From Flavobacteriaceae bacterium (lineage in GTDB: Bacteria > Bacteroidota > Bacteroidia > Flavobacteriales > Flavobacteriaceae), in assembly GCA_002690085.1 (NCBI GenBank), contig NZDM01000103.1:1-9755 (forward strand): a stretch of 9,755 bases of DNA. The letters run 5' to 3'. A program made the translations under genes and the position numbers. Of the stretch, positions 1 to 6,533 are shown piece by piece (the stretch's first letter is position 1; every line of letters starts with the position of its first letter). The notes under the pieces are model-generated. The model was given only the letters and a program-made list of their open reading frames with translations. It was not told the origin of the DNA and searched no databases.

Positions 1-1205
1 GCATTTAGTGCATCATCAACACGGTCTTTCTTTTCTTTCATTTCGATTTCACTAGCTGCTCCGACGTAAAGCACAGCAACACCACCTGCTAGTTTAGCTA
101 GGCGCTCTTGAAGTTTTTCTCTGTCGTAGTCACTTGTAGTGCTTTCAATTTGATTTTTGATTTGATTGACACGCGCCTTGATGTCAGATGCTTTCCCAGA
201 CCCATTAACAATGGTAGTATTGTCTTTGTCAATGGTAACTGTTTCTGCGGTTCCCAACATCTCTAGATCTGCATTTTCAAGAGAAAACCCTCGCTCTTCA
301 GAGATGACAGTCCCGCCAGTTAAAATAGAAATATCTTCAAGCATTGCTTTGCGTCTATCCCCAAAACCAGGGGCTTTGACAGCTGCAATTTTAAGCCCAC
401 CTCTTAATTTGTTAACTACAAGTGTTGCAAGCGCCTGGCCTTCAACGTCTTCAGCAATAATTAAAAGTGGTCGACCAGATTGGGCTACCGGTTCTAATAT
501 TGGCAGTATCTCTTGCAAGTTTGATATTTTCTTATCAAATAGAAGAATGTAAGGATTTTCCAAATCGGCAATCATTTTGTCAGAATCGGTTACAAAGTAA
601 GGGCTCAAATAACCGCGGTCAAATTGCATGCCTTCAACGACGTCTACATAGGTGTCAGTTCCTTTGGCTTCTTCAACAGTGATCACGCCTTCTTTTCCAA
701 CTTTTCCGAAAGCTTCTGAAATAAGTTCACCAATTGTTTCATCGTTGTTGGCTGAAATGGAAGCAATTTGTCTGATTTTTTCTGAAGAGTTGCCTACTTT
801 TTTGGCTTGTTTTTCTAAATCAGCTACAATAGCTTCCACGGCCTTATCAATGCCGCGCTTGAGGTCCATTGGGTTGGCTCCAGCAGCAACATTTTTGAGT
901 CCTTCTTTTACAATAGCCTGAGCTAAAACGGTCGCCGTAGTGGTACCATCTCCTGCTAGATCATTTGTTTTTGAAGCGACCTCTTTGACCATTTGTGCGC
1001 CCATGTTTTCAAGGGCATCTTCTAATTCTACCTCTTTAGCAACAGAAACTCCGTCTTTAGTGACTTGAGGAGCGCCAAAGCTTTTACTAATGATGACATT
1101 ACGTCCTTTGGGACCGAGTGTAACTTTTACAGCATTCGCTAGTGCATCCACACCACGCTTTAGGCCGTCTCGTGCATCTATATCAAATTTAATGTCTTTT
1201 GCCAT
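1..1205 (-). CDS. groL: Chaperonin GroEL (60 kDa), 3' end outside window
   Basis: ATP-driven double-ring chaperonin that encloses unfolded cytoplasmic proteins under the GroES lid. The reading frame starts at ATG 1205-1203 (MAKDIKFDIDARDGL) and stays open to the left edge. This gives 401 complete codons, against about 545 in a full GroEL, so roughly the last quarter is missing. Visible hallmarks are LGPKGRNV near residue 30, the nucleotide-binding DGVSVAKE (51-58) and GDGTTT (85-90, with the ATPase Asp at 86), the apical-domain stretch KAPGFGDRRKAMLEDI, and IEMKEKKDRVDDALN at the edge. The glycine-rich AAVEEG...GGG signature of the equatorial domain lies beyond the window. The gene follows groES after 15 bases, with no promoter visible between them, so the two are co-transcribed. 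Nothing in the visible part suggests a divergent paralogue. Confidence 0.98.
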   Translation of the reverse strand, partial: MAKDIKFDIDARDGLKRGVDALANAVKVTLGPKGRNVIISKSFGAPQVTKDGVSVAKEVELEDALENMGAQMVKEVASKTNDLAGDGTTTATVLAQAIVKEGLKNVAAGANPMDLKRGIDKAVEAIVADLEKQAKKVGNSSEKIRQIASISANNDETIGELISEAFGKVGKEGVITVEEAKGTDTYVDVVEGMQFDRGYLSPYFVTDSDKMIADLENPYILLFDKKISNLQEILPILEPVAQSGRPLLIIAEDVEGQALATLVVNKLRGGLKIAAVKAPGFGDRRKAMLEDISILTGGTVISEERGFSLENADLEMLGTAETVTIDKDNTTIVNGSGKASDIKARVNQIKNQIESTTSDYDREKLQERLAKLAGGVAVLYVGAASEIEMKEKKDRVDDALN

Positions 1206-1220
1206 TTTATTTATTTTATA

Positions 1221-1496
1221 TTATACAATTGCGAGGATATCACTCTCTCGCATGATTAGATAATCTTGACCTTCAAGCTTAAGTTCTGTGCCAGCATATT
1301 TGCCATACAATACAGTATCTCCTTTGCTCACGGTCATTTTTTCGTCTTTAGTGCCATTGCCAACAGCAACAACTTTTCCTTTTTGGGGTTTTTCTTTGGC
1401 GTTATCAGGGATGATAATTCCAGAAGCGGTTTTGGTTTCTGCAGCCATCGGTTCGATAAGAACCCTGTCTGCTAAAGGTTTGATTTTTAAAGCCAT
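1221..1496 (-). CDS. groES: Co-chaperonin GroES (10 kDa)
   Basis: Heptameric lid of the GroEL chamber, acting in the cytoplasm. The 91-residue length is normal for Bacteroidota GroES. The family opening IKPLADRVLIEP is at residues 5-16. The mobile loop that docks on GroEL is at about 17-34 (ETKTASGIIIP, with the hydrophobic III contact at 27-29). The core GKVVAVGNG is at 40-48, and the typical C-terminus LIMRESDILAIV closes the protein. ATG at 1496 is the only start that keeps the conserved N-terminus. There is no Shine-Dalgarno; the leader just upstream is A/T-rich, as usual in this phylum. It is the first gene of groES-groL and lies 132 bases after secG, with its own promoter signals in that gap. 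Confidence 0.98.
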   Translation of the reverse strand: MALKIKPLADRVLIEPMAAETKTASGIIIPDNAKEKPQKGKVVAVGNGTKDEKMTVSKGDTVLYGKYAGTELKLEGQDYLIMRESDILAIV

Positions 1497-1533
1497 ATTG
1501 AAATTAATTTAATGTTATAACGATAAGTGTTCT

Positions 1534-1548
1534 TCTAAAATTGTGCCA
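1534..1548 (-). promoter_or_regulatory. Possible sigma-54 (-24/-12) element upstream of groES
   Basis: Read on the minus strand, TGGCAC (1548-1543) is a perfect match to the core of the sigma-54 -24 box. At the spacing expected for -12, the sequence is TAGA (1537-1534) instead of TTGC, so only part of that box matches. Transcription from it would start about 25 bases before the groES ATG, which is a sensible leader. TGGCAC also occurs by chance inside groES and miaB, so the hexamer alone is weak evidence. The presence of a sigma-54 activator gene 1.8 kb upstream makes the match worth recording. Confidence 0.2.
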
Positions 1549-1562
1549 TTTTATAGAAACTG

Positions 1563-1619
1563 ACAAACTTACAGTCATAAAAAATGTTAACCAAAATGTT
1601 GACATTTTTTACAGTTTGT
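1563..1619. repeat. Imperfect inverted repeat in the secG-groES gap (operator or weak terminator)
   Basis: ACAAACT (1563-1569) pairs with AGTTTGT (1613-1619), and TAAAAAATGT (1578-1587) pairs perfectly with ACATTTTTTA (1602-1611). Eight extra bases (1570-1577) interrupt the left arm. Inside are two direct copies of AAAATGTT (1581-1588 and 1593-1600), and TTACAGT occurs at 1569-1575 and 1609-1615. In the secG transcript it would form an A/U-only 10-bp stem just after the stop codon, so it could be a weak terminator. It lacks the GC stem and trailing U tract of a classic one. It also covers the predicted groES promoter, so an operator role is equally possible. Confidence 0.45.
1564..1595 (-). 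promoter_or_regulatory. Predicted vegetative (Bacteroidota-type) promoter of groES-groL
   Basis: On the minus strand, TTTG (1595-1592) is followed after exactly 20 bases by TAAGTTTG (1571-1564). This matches the known Bacteroidota consensus of a -33 TTTG and a -7 TAnnTTTG. The start of transcription would fall near 1557, giving a leader of about 60 bases before groES. Both boxes lie within an imperfect inverted repeat (1563-1619), which could allow repressor control. Confidence 0.6.
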
Positions 1620-1628
1620 TAAGTTAAA

Positions 1629-1970
1629 CTATTCAGTAGCGTCATTTAATGGAATTTCTTCAGCAGCAGCTTCAGGTGCTGGTGCTGTTGTATTGCTATC
1701 TAGATCCAATGCTTTAGATTCAAGATTTGAATCAGAGCCTCCGATGGCTACATTAGAGAGTAGTATAAGCGCCAATAGAAGGATGGCAAGGGCCCAAGTA
1801 CTTTTGTCTAAAAAGTCAGTTGTTTTTTTGACCCCACCCAATTGCTGAGCACCACCGCCTCCAAAAGAAGAGGAGAGTCCGCCCCCTTTCGGGTTTTGAA
1901 CCATTATTACCACCACTAACAAAAAGGCTACAATGACGATTAATACTAAAAATATTGAGAAAGTACTCAT
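1629..1970 (-). CDS. secG: Preprotein translocase subunit SecG
   Basis: Small inner-membrane subunit of the SecYEG channel that assists SecA-driven protein export. Of the 113 residues, a first membrane helix is at about 4-23. It is followed by the family's cytoplasmic loop VQNPKGGGLS...GGGAQQLGGV (24-47) and KKTTDFLDK (48-56). A second helix covers about 58-76. The C-terminal tail (77-113) is low in complexity and acidic, rich in Ala, Asn and Glu; such tails vary between species. The start ATG overlaps the stop of the upstream TPR gene in an ATGA (1967-1970), which indicates translational coupling. It is the last gene of the miaB-led cluster. Confidence 0.95.
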   Translation of the reverse strand: MSTFSIFLVLIVIVAFLLVVVIMVQNPKGGGLSSSFGGGGAQQLGGVKKTTDFLDKSTWALAILLLALILLSNVAIGGSDSNLESKALDLDSNTTAPAPEAAAEEIPLNDATE

Positions 1971-2764
1971 GAGTTTTTATTTTTTTCTTGTAATTTTTTT
2001 ATTGCTTTTATTTGGTCTGCAAATAAACTACTTTTTTCTGGATATTTCAAAATTAAAATCTTGTAGGATTGAAGGGCTTTTTCATAGTTTTTTTGTTCGA
2101 GGTAAATTCTTGCCAGTGTTTCGGTCATAAGGTAATCCGATTCAAGAATTGGCTTTTCGGCCAAATTCTCTATAGGTTCCAATGTTTTCAGAGGTTTAAT
2201 TTTTGGACTTTTTTCAATAAAGGCATCGATGAGTTTTTGTTTTGTTTTCTGTTTTTTGATTGTTTTTTTAGTAACATCATCAGATCTGTCAATCGGAGAA
2301 ATATTGGTGAGCTGAAGCCATTTTGAAAAAGAGTAAGTTTCTCCCTTTCTAAACTCTAAAGGGGTCCCTATATTTAGTGAGGTTTCAAGTGCATCGTTCT
2401 TATTTTCAACTTCAATGGCTGCGATTTTTGTTATTGGTGGGTTTGAAATATCCTCAAAGGCTGTCACTTTAATGGTTTTTAATCCTTCGTGATTATGCTT
2501 TATTTGTTCTGAAACAGTATTTTGTAAAAAAGCCTCAGAGGTAATAAAATCAAACAAAATGCTGCGATCCGAAGTGTAGGCGGCAGTCGTTTTTAGGGTT
2601 TTATTATATTTAAAACTTTCTTCGTTTTTAAGCCCTTTTAAGTAGAGGGCTCTAGCCGCTTGGAAGTAAGGAAATTCTTTTATAATAGAAAATACACCCG
2701 CAGTTTGCTCTTGGTTTAGCTTTGAAGGAAAAGCCAATAAATTTGAAAAATCACTCCTATTCAT
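1967..2764 (-). CDS. TPR-containing protein of unknown function, between lptE and secG
   Basis: A 265-residue soluble protein with no signal peptide and no membrane segment. One recognisable tetratricopeptide motif lies near the C-terminus (about 212-245: LARIYLEQKNYEKALQSYKI, then LKYPEKS). The N-terminal 80 residues are helical, with an ARALYLKGLKNEESFKYN stretch that may be a degenerate TPR-like segment. The middle (about 100-205) is Lys/Pro/Glu-rich and probably flexible, but holds two ordered-looking islands, YSFSKWLQL (144-152) and KQKLIDAFIEKSPKI (175-189). From memory, proteins of this type sit next to secG in other flavobacteria and remain uncharacterised. The gene starts one base after the lptE stop and overlaps secG by four bases, so it is translated with both. 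A scaffold role is a guess based only on the TPR. Confidence 0.8.
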   Translation of the reverse strand: MNRSDFSNLLAFPSKLNQEQTAGVFSIIKEFPYFQAARALYLKGLKNEESFKYNKTLKTTAAYTSDRSILFDFITSEAFLQNTVSEQIKHNHEGLKTIKVTAFEDISNPPITKIAAIEVENKNDALETSLNIGTPLEFRKGETYSFSKWLQLTNISPIDRSDDVTKKTIKKQKTKQKLIDAFIEKSPKIKPLKTLEPIENLAEKPILESDYLMTETLARIYLEQKNYEKALQSYKILILKYPEKSSLFADQIKAIKKLQEKNKNS

Positions 2765-2765
2765 A

Positions 2766-3278
2766 TTACCAGTTAGCTAAGGAAGCGTTGATGATGTCTT
2801 GTGTTATGCGGTCGTAAATTTCTTTGATCGCTGTTGTTTTTTGAGAACCAATAAGTTGGGCACTACCCGCGTAATCATAAAAAAATGAAAATCGTTTTTC
2901 AAAATCTGATTCTTCATCGTTTTTGTTAAAAAACCGAACGTTTACGCTTATTGTGAGTCGGTTTTGATCTGCAGTATTATTTGCGGTTGCTGTTGTGGGA
3001 GAAATACGGTATTCAACAATTTCCCCTTCATACATGATGTCTCCATTGGACTTTACCAGCGACAAATTGGTTTGGTTTAATATAATGTCTTGCAAGGCTA
3101 GGGTAAAGTCTCGTTCGATGCCAGGTTCCACTAAATCTGCAGAATTTTGGAAGTAGTTAACCTGAAATGTTTTTGTGTCTGCACTGATTGAAATTCCAGT
3201 GAATGAGTACGAACCACAACCTAAAATCAGTAGCGATGCCACGGCAAAGAACATTTTTCTGTAAGAGTTACAAATCAT
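2766..3278 (-). CDS. lptE: LPS-assembly lipoprotein LptE
   Basis: Outer-membrane lipoprotein that plugs the LptD barrel and helps insert lipopolysaccharide into the outer leaflet. With the start at 3278 the protein has 170 residues. It has a short basic N-terminus (YRK), a hydrophobic stretch (about 9-19) and a lipobox ILGC with the lipidated Cys at residue 21. The mature part starts CGSYSFTG and carries the Bacteroidota LptE pattern: SISADTKTFQVNYFQN, IERDFTLALQDIIL, GDIMYEGEIVEYRISP, NRLTISVNVRF and a C-terminal ASLANW. The 3278 start overlaps the regulator gene by 11 bases. ATG at 3254 would avoid the overlap and still leave a shorter signal peptide, so the choice is open. Longer starts, up to 3452, would put about 58 residues before the signal peptide and are unlikely. 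Confidence 0.88.
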   Translation of the reverse strand: MICNSYRKMFFAVASLLILGCGSYSFTGISISADTKTFQVNYFQNSADLVEPGIERDFTLALQDIILNQTNLSLVKSNGDIMYEGEIVEYRISPTTATANNTADQNRLTISVNVRFFNKNDEESDFEKRFSFFYDYAGSAQLIGSQKTTAIKEIYDRITQDIINASLANW

Positions 3279-4530
3279 ATTGCTTAATTTTTCGGTAAAG
3301 TGTTCGCTCAGAAATCCCAAGTTCATCCGCAGCCAGTTTACGCTTGCCGTTGTGCCTTTCCAAAGATTTTTTAATGAGTTCCAACTCTTTATCGTGTAAA
3401 GATAAGGTTTCTTCTTCTTCATCGATATCCTCGATGAAATCATAGTTTTCATTAGAGTTTACAATTTCTATGGTTTCATTTTGGGAGCTTGTTTCAGAAA
3501 GCGCTAAAACTTGACTGTTATTTTCTGCCACATTACTACTAGGGTCTTTGTAAATTTTTTGGATCAGTTGTTCGTTTTTTTCCTGGACATCTTTGAAATT
3601 GTCATTTTCCATCAATTCTAGCGTCAGCTTTTTCAAGTCATTTAAATCACTTTTCATATCAAAAAGGACTTTGTATAAAATCTCTCTCTCCGTACTAAAA
3701 TCACTGTTCGGATTTTTCTTATCAACAATTGCCGGTAGTTGAATCCCCATGTCTGGCAGATAGCTTTTGAGTGCTGCAGCATTAATCTCTCTTTTAGATT
3801 CAAGCACGGAAATTTGTTCTGCTACATTTCTGAGTTGACGTATGTTTCCAGTCCAGCGGTATTTTTGAAGCAATTGAACAGCTTCTTCGTTCAGTCTAAT
3901 GGTTGGCATCTTGTATTTAAGGGCAAAATCACTTGAGAATTTTCTAAACAATAAATGAATGTCTTGTTTTCTTTTACGCAGGGCAGGAATTGGAATTTCA
4001 ATGGTGCTCAAGCGATAGTATAAATCTTCCCTAAATTTCTCTTTATTAATGGCTTCAAACATTTTAATATTGGTGGCCGCTACAATGCGAACATTGGTTT
4101 TTTGAACCTTGCTAGATCCTACCTTAATGAATTCACCATTTTCAAGAACACGCAGCAAGCGAACTTGGGTTGTCAGAGGCAGTTCGCCCACCTCATCTAA
4201 AAAAATGGTCCCACCATCTGCCACTTCAAAATAACCAGAACGTGTTTGTGTAGCACCTGTAAAGGCGCCTTTTTCGTGTCCAAAGAGTTCGCTATCTATG
4301 GTGCCTTCTGGAATCGCCCCACAATTTACAGCAATGAATTTTCCGTGTTTCCTGTGAGATAGCTGGTGTATGATTTTAGGCATAACTTCCTTTCCGACTC
4401 CACTTTCACCTGTGATGAGTACAGAAATGTCAGTTGGGGCAACTTGTATGGCTTTCTCTATCGCGCGATTCAAGCCTGTGTCGTTTCCTATAATTCCAAA
4501 ACGTTGTTTGATGGATTGAATAGTTTCCAT
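3268..4530 (-). CDS. Sigma-54-dependent transcriptional activator (AAA+ and Fis-type HTH, no sensory domain)
   Basis: Bacterial enhancer-binding protein that uses ATP hydrolysis to open promoters bound by RNA polymerase-sigma-54. The 420 residues begin almost directly with the AAA+ domain. Walker A GESGVGKE is at 41-48, the sigma-54 contact loop GAFTGA at 88-93 is intact, Walker B GGTIFLDE is at 106-113, REDLYYRL is at 167-174, and the sensor II region RWTGNIRQLRN is at 225-235. The C-terminus (about 383-420) is a Fis-type helix-turn-helix (KRKLAADELGISERTLYRKI). There is no receiver, PAS or GAF domain at the N-terminus. Instead a linker of about 110 residues (265-380) separates AAA+ from HTH; it has a probable coiled coil (about 283-326) and an acidic run (DFIEDIDEEEE). 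The gene starts 3 bases after miaB and ends within the start of lptE, so it is made with housekeeping genes. Its targets are not shown by the sequence. Confidence 0.93.
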   Translation of the reverse strand: METIQSIKQRFGIIGNDTGLNRAIEKAIQVAPTDISVLITGESGVGKEVMPKIIHQLSHRKHGKFIAVNCGAIPEGTIDSELFGHEKGAFTGATQTRSGYFEVADGGTIFLDEVGELPLTTQVRLLRVLENGEFIKVGSSKVQKTNVRIVAATNIKMFEAINKEKFREDLYYRLSTIEIPIPALRKRKQDIHLLFRKFSSDFALKYKMPTIRLNEEAVQLLQKYRWTGNIRQLRNVAEQISVLESKREINAAALKSYLPDMGIQLPAIVDKKNPNSDFSTEREILYKVLFDMKSDLNDLKKLTLELMENDNFKDVQEKNEQLIQKIYKDPSSNVAENNSQVLALSETSSQNETIEIVNSNENYDFIEDIDEEEETLSLHDKELELIKKSLERHNGKRKLAADELGISERTLYRKIKQYDL

Positions 4531-4533
4531 AAT

Positions 4534-5994
4534 CTAATTATTTTTTGAGTAACCAAGTGCGATTCCTTTAAGTGTAGCGCTTGTACAGTTGTCAATTTTA
4601 ACCATCACGAAATCACCTACTTCGTACTGCTCTTTTGGAAAAACAACGGTACTGTTTTGAGGGTTTCGGCCCGCCCATTCTTTGTCTGATTTCTTAGAAG
4701 TTTTTTCAATAAGCACTTCGGTAACTTGACCTAAAAAGCCTTGACTTCGCTCAAGACTGTGTTCCTGTTGAAGCGCCACAACTTCTTGAAGTCGAATTTT
4801 CTTAATTGCTTCTGGAATGTCATCTTCCAACTTTCTTGCCGCTAAGGTTCCGGGGCGTTCAGAATAAGAGAACATATAGCCGAAACTGTATTTAACATAT
4901 TGCATCAAACTCAAGGTGTCTTGGTGGTCTTGTTCTGTTTCGGTTGGAAAGCCGCATATCAAGTCGTGAGAAATAGAACAATCTGGCAGGTGCTTTTTTA
5001 TGTTATCAATCAATTCAAAATAATCTTCTCTTGTATGCTGCCGGTTCATGGCTTTTAAAATTCGGTTACTTCCGCTTTGTACTGGCAAGTGAATATAATT
5101 GCAAATATTTTCATGTTTAGCCATTGTCTTAATGACGCTAATAGACATGTCTTGTGGGTTAGATGTTGAAAAACGAAAGCGCATTTTTGGATGTGCGCTG
5201 GCACATAAATCAAGAAGTTTTGCAAAATCAGTCGCTGTTGCCTTTTGTATTTCTGAAGCCTTTCTAAAATCTTTTTTTAGCCCCCCTCCATACCACAGGT
5301 AGCTGTCCACATTTTGACCTAAAAGTGTCACTTCTTTATACCCTTTTTTGTGCAAATCATTGATCTCAAATAGGATGCTTTGTGGATTTCGGCTGCGTTC
5401 ACGTCCTCTGGTAAACGGAACCACGCAAAAAGTACACATATTGTCACATCCACGGGTGATGGAAACAAATGCAGTGACCCCATTCGAATTTATCCTTACT
5501 GGGGCAATATCGCCATAGGTTTCTTCCTTTGAGAGAATAACATTGACAGCTCTGTGTCCATCCTCTACTTCAGCCACAAGGTTGGGTAGATCTTTGTAGG
5601 CATCGGGCCCAACGACCAAGTCTACAATCTTTTCTTCTTCTAAGAATTTACTTTTAAGGCGTTCTGCCATACAGCCCAAAACCCCAACCTTCATCTTTGG
5701 ATTGATCCGTTTAACCGCGTTGTATTTTTCAAGGCGTTTGCGAACGGTTTGTTCAGCTTTATCACGAATCGAACAAGTGTTGACAAGTACCAAATCGGCA
5801 TCTTCCAAAATTGAGGTGGTATTGAAGCCTTCCTTTTGTAAAATAGAAGCTACAATCTCACTATCGCTAAAATTCATTTGACAACCATAGCTTTCAATGA
5901 ATAACTTTTTTGTGTTTTCAAGTTTAGGCGTCAGTGCTAAAGAAGTGCCTTGTTTTGATTCGGTAATAATTTTCTCCATGCCTTTATTTTGCAT
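4534..5994 (-). CDS. miaB: tRNA-2-methylthio-N6-dimethylallyladenosine synthase MiaB
   Basis: Radical-SAM enzyme that adds a methylthio group to i6A37 of tRNAs reading UNN codons, in the cytoplasm. It has 486 residues. The N-terminal methylthiotransferase domain holds three cluster cysteines, C38 (SYGCQMN), C74 (NTCSIRDKAE) and C108 (GCMAERL). The radical-SAM motif is RGCDNMCTFCVVPFTRGRERSR, with C183, C187 and C190 binding the second 4Fe-4S cluster. Further family blocks are LLGQNVDSY, HLPVQSGSNRIL and MFSYSERPGT. A TRAM domain for tRNA binding closes the protein (about 415-482). Relative to E. coli MiaB there is an extra segment at about 233-255 (YGGGLKKDFRKASEIQ), which I believe is usual in Bacteroidota. 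The start at 5994 lies close behind the predicted promoter; Met6 (5979) is an alternative. It is the first gene of the minus-strand cluster. Confidence 0.97.
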   Translation of the reverse strand: MQNKGMEKIITESKQGTSLALTPKLENTKKLFIESYGCQMNFSDSEIVASILQKEGFNTTSILEDADLVLVNTCSIRDKAEQTVRKRLEKYNAVKRINPKMKVGVLGCMAERLKSKFLEEEKIVDLVVGPDAYKDLPNLVAEVEDGHRAVNVILSKEETYGDIAPVRINSNGVTAFVSITRGCDNMCTFCVVPFTRGRERSRNPQSILFEINDLHKKGYKEVTLLGQNVDSYLWYGGGLKKDFRKASEIQKATATDFAKLLDLCASAHPKMRFRFSTSNPQDMSISVIKTMAKHENICNYIHLPVQSGSNRILKAMNRQHTREDYFELIDNIKKHLPDCSISHDLICGFPTETEQDHQDTLSLMQYVKYSFGYMFSYSERPGTLAARKLEDDIPEAIKKIRLQEVVALQQEHSLERSQGFLGQVTEVLIEKTSKKSDKEWAGRNPQNSTVVFPKEQYEVGDFVMVKIDNCTSATLKGIALGYSKNN

Positions 5995-6016
5995 TACTTC
6001 TCACGAAGACTGTCTG

Positions 6017-6048
6017 CAAAGATACTACTTTTTTTACATTATGACAAA
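6017..6048 (-). promoter_or_regulatory. Predicted promoter of the miaB-to-secG cluster
   Basis: On the minus strand, TTTG (6048-6045) is followed after exactly 20 bases by TATCTTTG (6024-6017), a full match to the Bacteroidota -33/-7 consensus. Transcription would begin near 6010, about 16 bases before the miaB ATG. Such a short leader without a Shine-Dalgarno is common in flavobacteria. Confidence 0.75.
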
Positions 6049-6055
6049 GTGTCAT
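6041..6055. repeat. Perfect inverted repeat over the miaB -33 box (possible operator)
   Basis: ATGACA (6041-6046) and TGTCAT (6050-6055) form a perfect 6-bp inverted repeat with a 3-base centre. The -33 TTTG of the miaB promoter lies inside it (6045-6048). A dimeric repressor bound here would block the promoter. No regulator can be named from the sequence, and a 15-base palindrome in AT-rich DNA can arise by chance. Confidence 0.35.
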
Positions 6056-6118
6056 GTTTAAAATCACAGAATTTTTTAATGTTTCAGTTTTTATGATTAA
6101 ATCTATAAAAAATTTATA

Positions 6119-6377
6119 ATGAGAACGTTTAAAGAAATTTCACAAAAAATAGGCAAATCTGAACCGATTGATTTTAAAACCTTGTTCGAAGATTCTGAAA
6201 ATAGCATTTAGATTGGGCCACAAAAAGTGGGGTCTTACATTTATCATAAGACTATTAAATATCTTGTTAATTTTCTTAATGAATATGCAAACTTTTGATC
6301 TTGGTGGACTTTTTTTAGGCTGTTTTGTTCAAATTCCTAGTTATATTATTTACAAAAAAACAATTGGAATTCCATAA
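6119..6377 (+). other. Non-coding or decayed small gene in the miaB-topA intergenic region
   Basis: The 539-base gap between the divergent miaB and topA genes is very AT-rich. Two short overlapping frames follow each other on the plus strand. The first (6119-6211) gives 30 residues, beginning MRTFKEISQKIGKSEPIDFK, and looks like a plausible soluble N-terminus. The second (6168-6377, 69 residues, another frame) gives two hydrophobic segments, around FIIRLLNILLIFL and GGLFLGCFVQIP. Joined by one frameshift near 6200 they would make a protein of roughly 85 residues with two membrane segments. No Bacteroidota promoter is evident before 6119, and I recognise neither part. This may be a gene remnant or chance open frames; the rest of the gap shows only the promoters listed. 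Confidence 0.2.
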
Positions 6378-6505
6378 TATAAACTTATTTAATTTGCTGG
6401 TTATCAATGTTTTGTGAATTTTATTAAGCTACGTTTATAGTTCTGTTTTTTCTTTTAAATCTGAATTTTAGGAAAAATTTAAAAACTACAATCGAAAAAA
6501 TCAGC

Positions 6506-6513
6506 TACATTTG
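6506..6513 (+). promoter_or_regulatory. Probable -7 element of the topA promoter
   Basis: TACATTTG matches the Bacteroidota -7 consensus TAnnTTTG and lies 20 bases before the topA ATG, a usual distance for flavobacterial promoters with short leaders. The -33 TTTG is missing at the normal spacing, where the sequence is AAAA (6482-6485). The nearest partial match is TTTA (6478-6481), which is about four bases too far. The promoter is therefore only half supported. Confidence 0.5.
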
Positions 6514-6533
6514 TCACCTTAACAAAACAAGCT

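Noticed and set aside
166..921. Plus-strand open frames opposite the first 1.2 kb
   Set aside because: They are antisense to an unambiguous groL frame with conserved motifs throughout, and their translations are Ser/Pro-rich and unlike real proteins.
1206..1220. A separate promoter for groL
   Set aside because: Only 15 bases separate groES and groL, with no TTTG/TAnnTTTG pair; co-transcription is the simpler reading.
1288..1356. TGGCAC boxes (minus strand) at 1293-1288 and 1356-1351 as sigma-54 promoters
   Set aside because: Both are inside groES coding sequence, have no matching -12 box and are explained by codons. A further copy at 5199-5204 in miaB is rejected for the same reason.
2766..3452. 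A 228-residue version of LptE starting at 3452
   Set aside because: The extra 58 residues overlap the C-terminal HTH coding of the regulator and would bury the signal peptide and lipobox in the middle of the protein.
6214..6230. Small hairpin CCAC-AAAAA-GTGG as a terminator
   Set aside because: The stem is only four base pairs, has no following T run and follows no convincing gene.
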